From the NCBI GenBank assembly GCA_964036155.1, contig OZ038423.1:13531249-13595248 (forward strand): 64,000 nucleotides of DNA. Reading direction: 5' to 3'. Source of the stretch: Diploscapter coronatus (Eukaryota; Nematoda; Chromadorea; Rhabditida; Rhabditidae). How positions within the stretch are numbered: position 1 is the first letter of the stretch; every line of letters begins with the position of its first letter. Shown here in pieces: positions 60,716 through 64,000 of this stretch. A program made the translations under genes and the position numbers. The notes under the pieces were generated by a model that did not search any database, was not told where the DNA came from, and saw nothing but the letters and a program-made list of their open reading frames with translations.

Positions 60716-61172
60716 TCTCGAATGTATAAATTCATTAGATCTCATTTTAGTGTCATTCTTTACTTCTTTCAAATAAACACGGTTTTGGTGTTCATTTTTA
60801 TGGCTCTTTCGATATCACAGTGATCCATAAGATGCGTAATGGCCAATTCAAAACTCTCATTCTATCACCAATATTACTGTGAGTGCCTCTAAAGTCTGCT
60901 ACAAATCAAAATGCGCTCCAATGTGAAACCAATTCGCCCCTACCTAATCTGGGTAAAACGAAAGTAAGAATAGGTAAAAGTTTGTAGACGTCTAGAAGGG
61001 ATTGAGTTCTACCTATCCGGACAGTTATGCTATCTACACAACCTTTCTGACATCTGTTATAGTTGCATCGTAATAGAGAAGATAGCAAAGAGGGGCTTAC
61101 AAATTGAGGGTGGACGTGCTCTTGTAAGGGTTAAATTATTCCTAGAGACCGCAAACTCCTCCTCTCTACAAA
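60716..61172. other. intergenic, no gene seen
   Basis: 3' flank of the four-TM gene. Nothing with splice support. Confidence 0.45.
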
Positions 61173-61526
61173 ATGCGGCTGGGAATAAAAAGTGATTATA
61201 TGAAACCCAAAAATAGGAAGCAAGTACCTTTGGCGTTCACGAAAGATCACCATCAGAATCGATGTACCATCCATAAAACAGTCATTTACTACCGGAAAAC
61301 CTTGTCAGAAAGTGTGCGTCTGCAGGCGCTCGTGGGCATTTTATACTGTGAAATCGTGTTCATTTTCCTGTCTGAATTTGGTGCCGTACTTCGATCAAAA
61401 ATGACTGTTATCTTATATTTTCTTCGCGAATGCCCTAATTACATCACCATATCAATATGTGACCTTCTGCTACTCTTCTTCAAATCCATATCAATGATGC
61501 GTGTTTATTTTGATCGTAAGGCTTAA
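61173..61526 (+). CDS. possible intronless small membrane protein
   Basis: A single open frame of 117 codons. Hydrophobic stretches VGILYCEIVFIFLSEF and ISICDLLLLFFKSISM flank a basic loop; the N-terminus is basic (MKPKNRKQ). No family recognised. It could be a remnant of a multi-exon membrane gene. The lack of introns is unusual here. Confidence 0.33.
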   Translation: MRLGIKSDYMKPKNRKQVPLAFTKDHHQNRCTIHKTVIYYRKTLSESVRLQALVGILYCEIVFIFLSEFGAVLRSKMTVILYFLRECPNYITISICDLLLLFFKSISMMRVYFDRKA

Positions 61527-62431
61527 AATTGCGCTATAATCTGGTGGCATACCCAAGTCGTTCAACGAAAGGCTCTCTAATGATAAATCATAGGACTTGA
61601 ATACCATTTCTAATCTCTGTCAAGATCAAAAGCTTGCGACTCTTTTGGTTTCTTTGTCTGTTTGAGTATATTGCACGTGTGCTTTCTCTGATAGTTTTTT
61701 TCTTTGAGTGCCGAATGTCTACAGTCGCATTCTCCCCTCACTCGTCTTTATCTCGTTCAAACTCTTATCTTTCGCCCATTCATATCCAAGTTGAATTGCT
61801 CTAACAAAGAGTTTACCCTTTAGTACTTCTAATTTAACCTTTCGTTTGTATTTTCTCTTCAAAACTATTTTTAAAATCAAATTTTTACATTTAAAATCCC
61901 ATTGAATCATCATATCATTCTTCGAATAAAACGTTATTCGATCATCACTTTTCCATATGACTTTGTTCTAAACCCTGTACATTGACTAAGGTTTCACCAT
62001 GTTAAAAATGTCATTCTTTGTCAAATTGACTGTCTTCAAAAAATGGACCATTTTTTCAAGTCTACGAATCCTTTGAATCATCGGGCTTCTTCTCTAAAAC
62101 TGTTATTTTCGCCAACTCATTCCTCTATCCCCCTATTTTGCACCCCCAATTTTCATCTAACCGTACTTTTTCCTGGCTGACTATTCTGCCGATCTCATGC
62201 AGCTGTGAGAAATTTCCGTTCGATTAGAATTCGCTCGACTTTTGCGAGACGATCAAAAATTTGTTGAAATACTCTCACTCTATCTTTTGCACGATCTACG
62301 CGAATTGATATAAACAAAGTCTCTGCGTTTTTTCTTTGTCTTTTACAATATGTCGTAAAATTTCCACTTGCTCTACTTCTGCTCTATCCTTTTCCATTCA
62401 AATATCACCACTTTTTCTAAACCTCTTCAAA
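61527..62431. other. intergenic, no gene seen
   Basis: AT-rich upstream region of the last gene, with pyrimidine-rich stretches (CTCTATC, TTTTTCC). No exon supported. Confidence 0.45.
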
Positions 62432-63879
62432 ATGATTGGAGAAATGTTCCGCTATCCTTTCGCGCTGTCCTATTCCTATGACCTTCTAGATCAAGGTATT
62501 GTTGATTGGAGAGAAAGTCGATATTCATGCAGCAGCAATTAGAAATTGAGTTTGAAGCGAAATAGTGAGTCGCGTAGAAGAGAAACGAGACGAATAGCGT
62601 GTAATTTTTGAATATCGACGTTCTCTTCAATCAGTAATACAACATTCTTTAGTTCAGCCGATGCCTTGATTTTTCAGCGTCCAGCCAGTCCCGTAGCAAA
62701 TCCAAAATGGACAAGGATGATGAATATCCAAAGTGCTGCTGCTTCCGGGCTAGGGTAAATATATTTTGAACATTGTCCTAATTCAAGGCTATGTGCCATT
62801 AAATGATCACATTTTCCAGCAATTCTGGAAAGAAATGATACTTTGAAGCTTATTTTAAAAACAATTCCAGTCCGTCCTGATCTGCTCACTCTTAACCTGG
62901 ATCGTATACATTGGCTTTCTTGCTGCTAGTATCTTTGGGTTCGAACTATTCAAGGATCATTGGAAGGACCTTGTGTAGGATTTCTAATTTATCAAAAATC
63001 GTCATTACTTTCAAATTTCAGTGGCAACGACGCGATAATGGGAATCTGGGAAGAGTGCTATTTTCCTGCGCTGTGGGTCTGCGGGCTTCTGGTGAGTTTG
63101 AAGAAAATTTTTTTTTGAAAAATTTCTTTCGTGAAGCTTCTTCAAAACATTTTCCTCAATATCTATTTCCACGGCCTTACAAATCTATCTTTTGGGAAAG
63201 CTCTGCACCTACCATAACTATACGCAGAGAAAAAGAGAACTGTTTTTGTCCCTCGCTTTCCCTTACTACTTCCTACTCTCCTCATTATTTTCAAAGAATA
63301 AGGCAGTGTTTCAGAAAATAGAAAAATATCTTAGGCAATCGGCATCTTCATCACCCTAATCGCGGCCTCGTGCAACTGCGTCATTCTACTAATCGGTATT
63401 TGGGGAATCTCGGTAAAAATTTCAAGCAGTTACACACTCGATACTTTTCTTCAGTTCATCCCGCTCATCATTCTCGCCGCTATTGAGGGCTACTTGGGCT
63501 TTGATTTTATCAGTAAGATTCTCTTTTCTTCTGGAGCAAGCATAACATAGCTCGTCGATATATGATTTCATATAGTAGTGCAGAATATTATGTTAAAAAT
63601 AATTTGCATCATCAAAAAGTGAAATTCAGTGAAACTTATGGATAAGGAAAGGATGGGCTATCCCGGGTATTTGAGGGGACAAATCAAGACGTTCTCGATA
63701 CTGAGCTTCCTTCTCATTCTCACTGGCCTCCGTAAAATTGAATTTTCTCGTTTCATTTTGAAGGCGGTGAATTTTCAGTTTATTTTCCCTTCGTCATCCT
63801 TCTTCAGAAGACGTTGGAGCACTCGATCCAGATTAGCAGGGAGAAGAGGAAGAAAGCCGTCGACGATTTGATGATATAA
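62432..63879 (+). CDS. four-TM (tetraspan) membrane protein
   Basis: Exons 62432-62495, 62678-62754, 62871-62974, 63022-63091, 63335-63412, 63455-63512, 63630-63731 and 63779-63879 give 217 residues in one frame. After a Cys cluster (YPKCCCFRAR) comes TM1 VLICSLLTWIVYIGFLAASIF. Then follow ALWVCGLLAIGIFITLIAAS with CVILLIGIWGISFIPLIILAAIEGY, and TFSILSFLLILTGLLYFPFVILL, ending in a basic tail (SREKRKKAVDD). The start is either ATG 62432 or ATG 62708 (MDKDDEYP). The first exon ends at a donor whose T belongs to a TIR element filling most of intron 1. Function unknown; a nematode-specific tetraspan is likely. Confidence 0.8.
62497..62639. mobile_element. TIR element (MITE), copy 2
   Basis: TA-flanked unit with about 29-bp inverted ends (TTGTTGATTGGAGAGA... 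/ ...TCTCTTCAATCAGTAA), like a Tc1/mariner-type MITE with TA target duplication. About 85-90% identical by eye to 30880-31018. It sits directly after the exon 1 donor of the four-TM gene. Confidence 0.87.
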
Positions 63880-64000
63880 GGATTTTCGATTTTCCTCAGA
63901 CCCACTGCACTATGCGGCTAACATTATGCTTTCGATGGGGGAAAATGCGCGAAACCGCGCTGGAGACGCACACAGCGAGAGAAACACGCGACGAGAGAGT
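63880..64000. other. 3' flank at window end
   Basis: GC-richer than usual, with GA-rich repeats (GAGAGAAACACGCGACGAGAGAG) near the edge. It may be the promoter of a gene to the right. Confidence 0.3.

Noticed and set aside
1..64000. CRISPR arrays, operons with ribosome binding sites, prophage or other bacterial features
   Set aside because: Spliced nematode genes throughout; nothing bacterial was seen.

Overview
The window is nuclear DNA from a nematode. The evidence is: short AT-rich introns with TTTCAG-type acceptors; members of the nematode-specific chemoreceptor families Str and Srh/Sri; a histidine acid phosphatase of the worm type; Tyr-rich proteins resembling muscle filagenins; a Cys-rich lustrin/WR1-type secreted protein; and a near-exact copy of the nematode SL1 spliced leader. 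All protein-coding genes are split into small exons. I rebuilt each gene by matching reading frame and phase across GT...AG sites. I cannot name the species.

Layout, left to right. 284-7799 (+) is the 3' half of a TM9SF (nonaspanin) gene. Its 5.5-kb fourth intron holds a complete Str chemoreceptor gene on the other strand (2010-4390). 10923-14324 (+) is an AADAC/NCEH1-type alpha/beta-hydrolase. 15140-15718 (+) is a small secreted Ly6/ET-type protein with a GPI-like tail. 15789-17216 (-) is an L7Ae/RPP38-like protein. 18798-19875 and 21207-23143 (+) are tandem Tyr-rich, filagenin-like genes, each preceded by a related upstream block. The stretch 18.2-25.3 kb also carries five fold-back elements that share a core but have different arms.

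25.4-25.8 kb has a tRNA-derived SINE next to an SL1-like sequence. 26058-28250 (+) is a second Str receptor with the same internal exon lengths as the first. 29.4-29.9 kb has a second SINE-like unit and a half LITAF-type exon. 31385-32807 (+) is a multipass membrane gene that I could only partly model. 35540-37798 (+) encodes a nuclear-receptor-type DNA-binding domain with no ligand-binding domain. 41052-43564 (-) is a GATA-type zinc-finger factor. 44447-46738 (-) is a complete 11-exon acid phosphatase with one GC-AG intron and one apparent non-AG acceptor.

47544-49501 (-) is an Srh/Sri-type chemoreceptor, and 50504-51690 is its 5'-truncated tandem copy. 53010-58642 (+) is a 25-exon, 918-residue secreted Cys-rich protein. 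58.8-62 kb holds small membrane-type genes and ORFs. 62432-63879 (+) is a four-TM protein whose first intron contains a TIR element that also occurs at 30.9 kb.

The genes do not form one pathway. Themes are chemosensation (four receptor loci), muscle thick-filament-like proteins, and extracellular or cuticle proteins. The most unusual signals are the hairpin family with a constant core and copy-specific arms, the SL1-like sequence beside a SINE, the DNA-binding-domain-only receptor protein, and the cluster of non-canonical splice sites.
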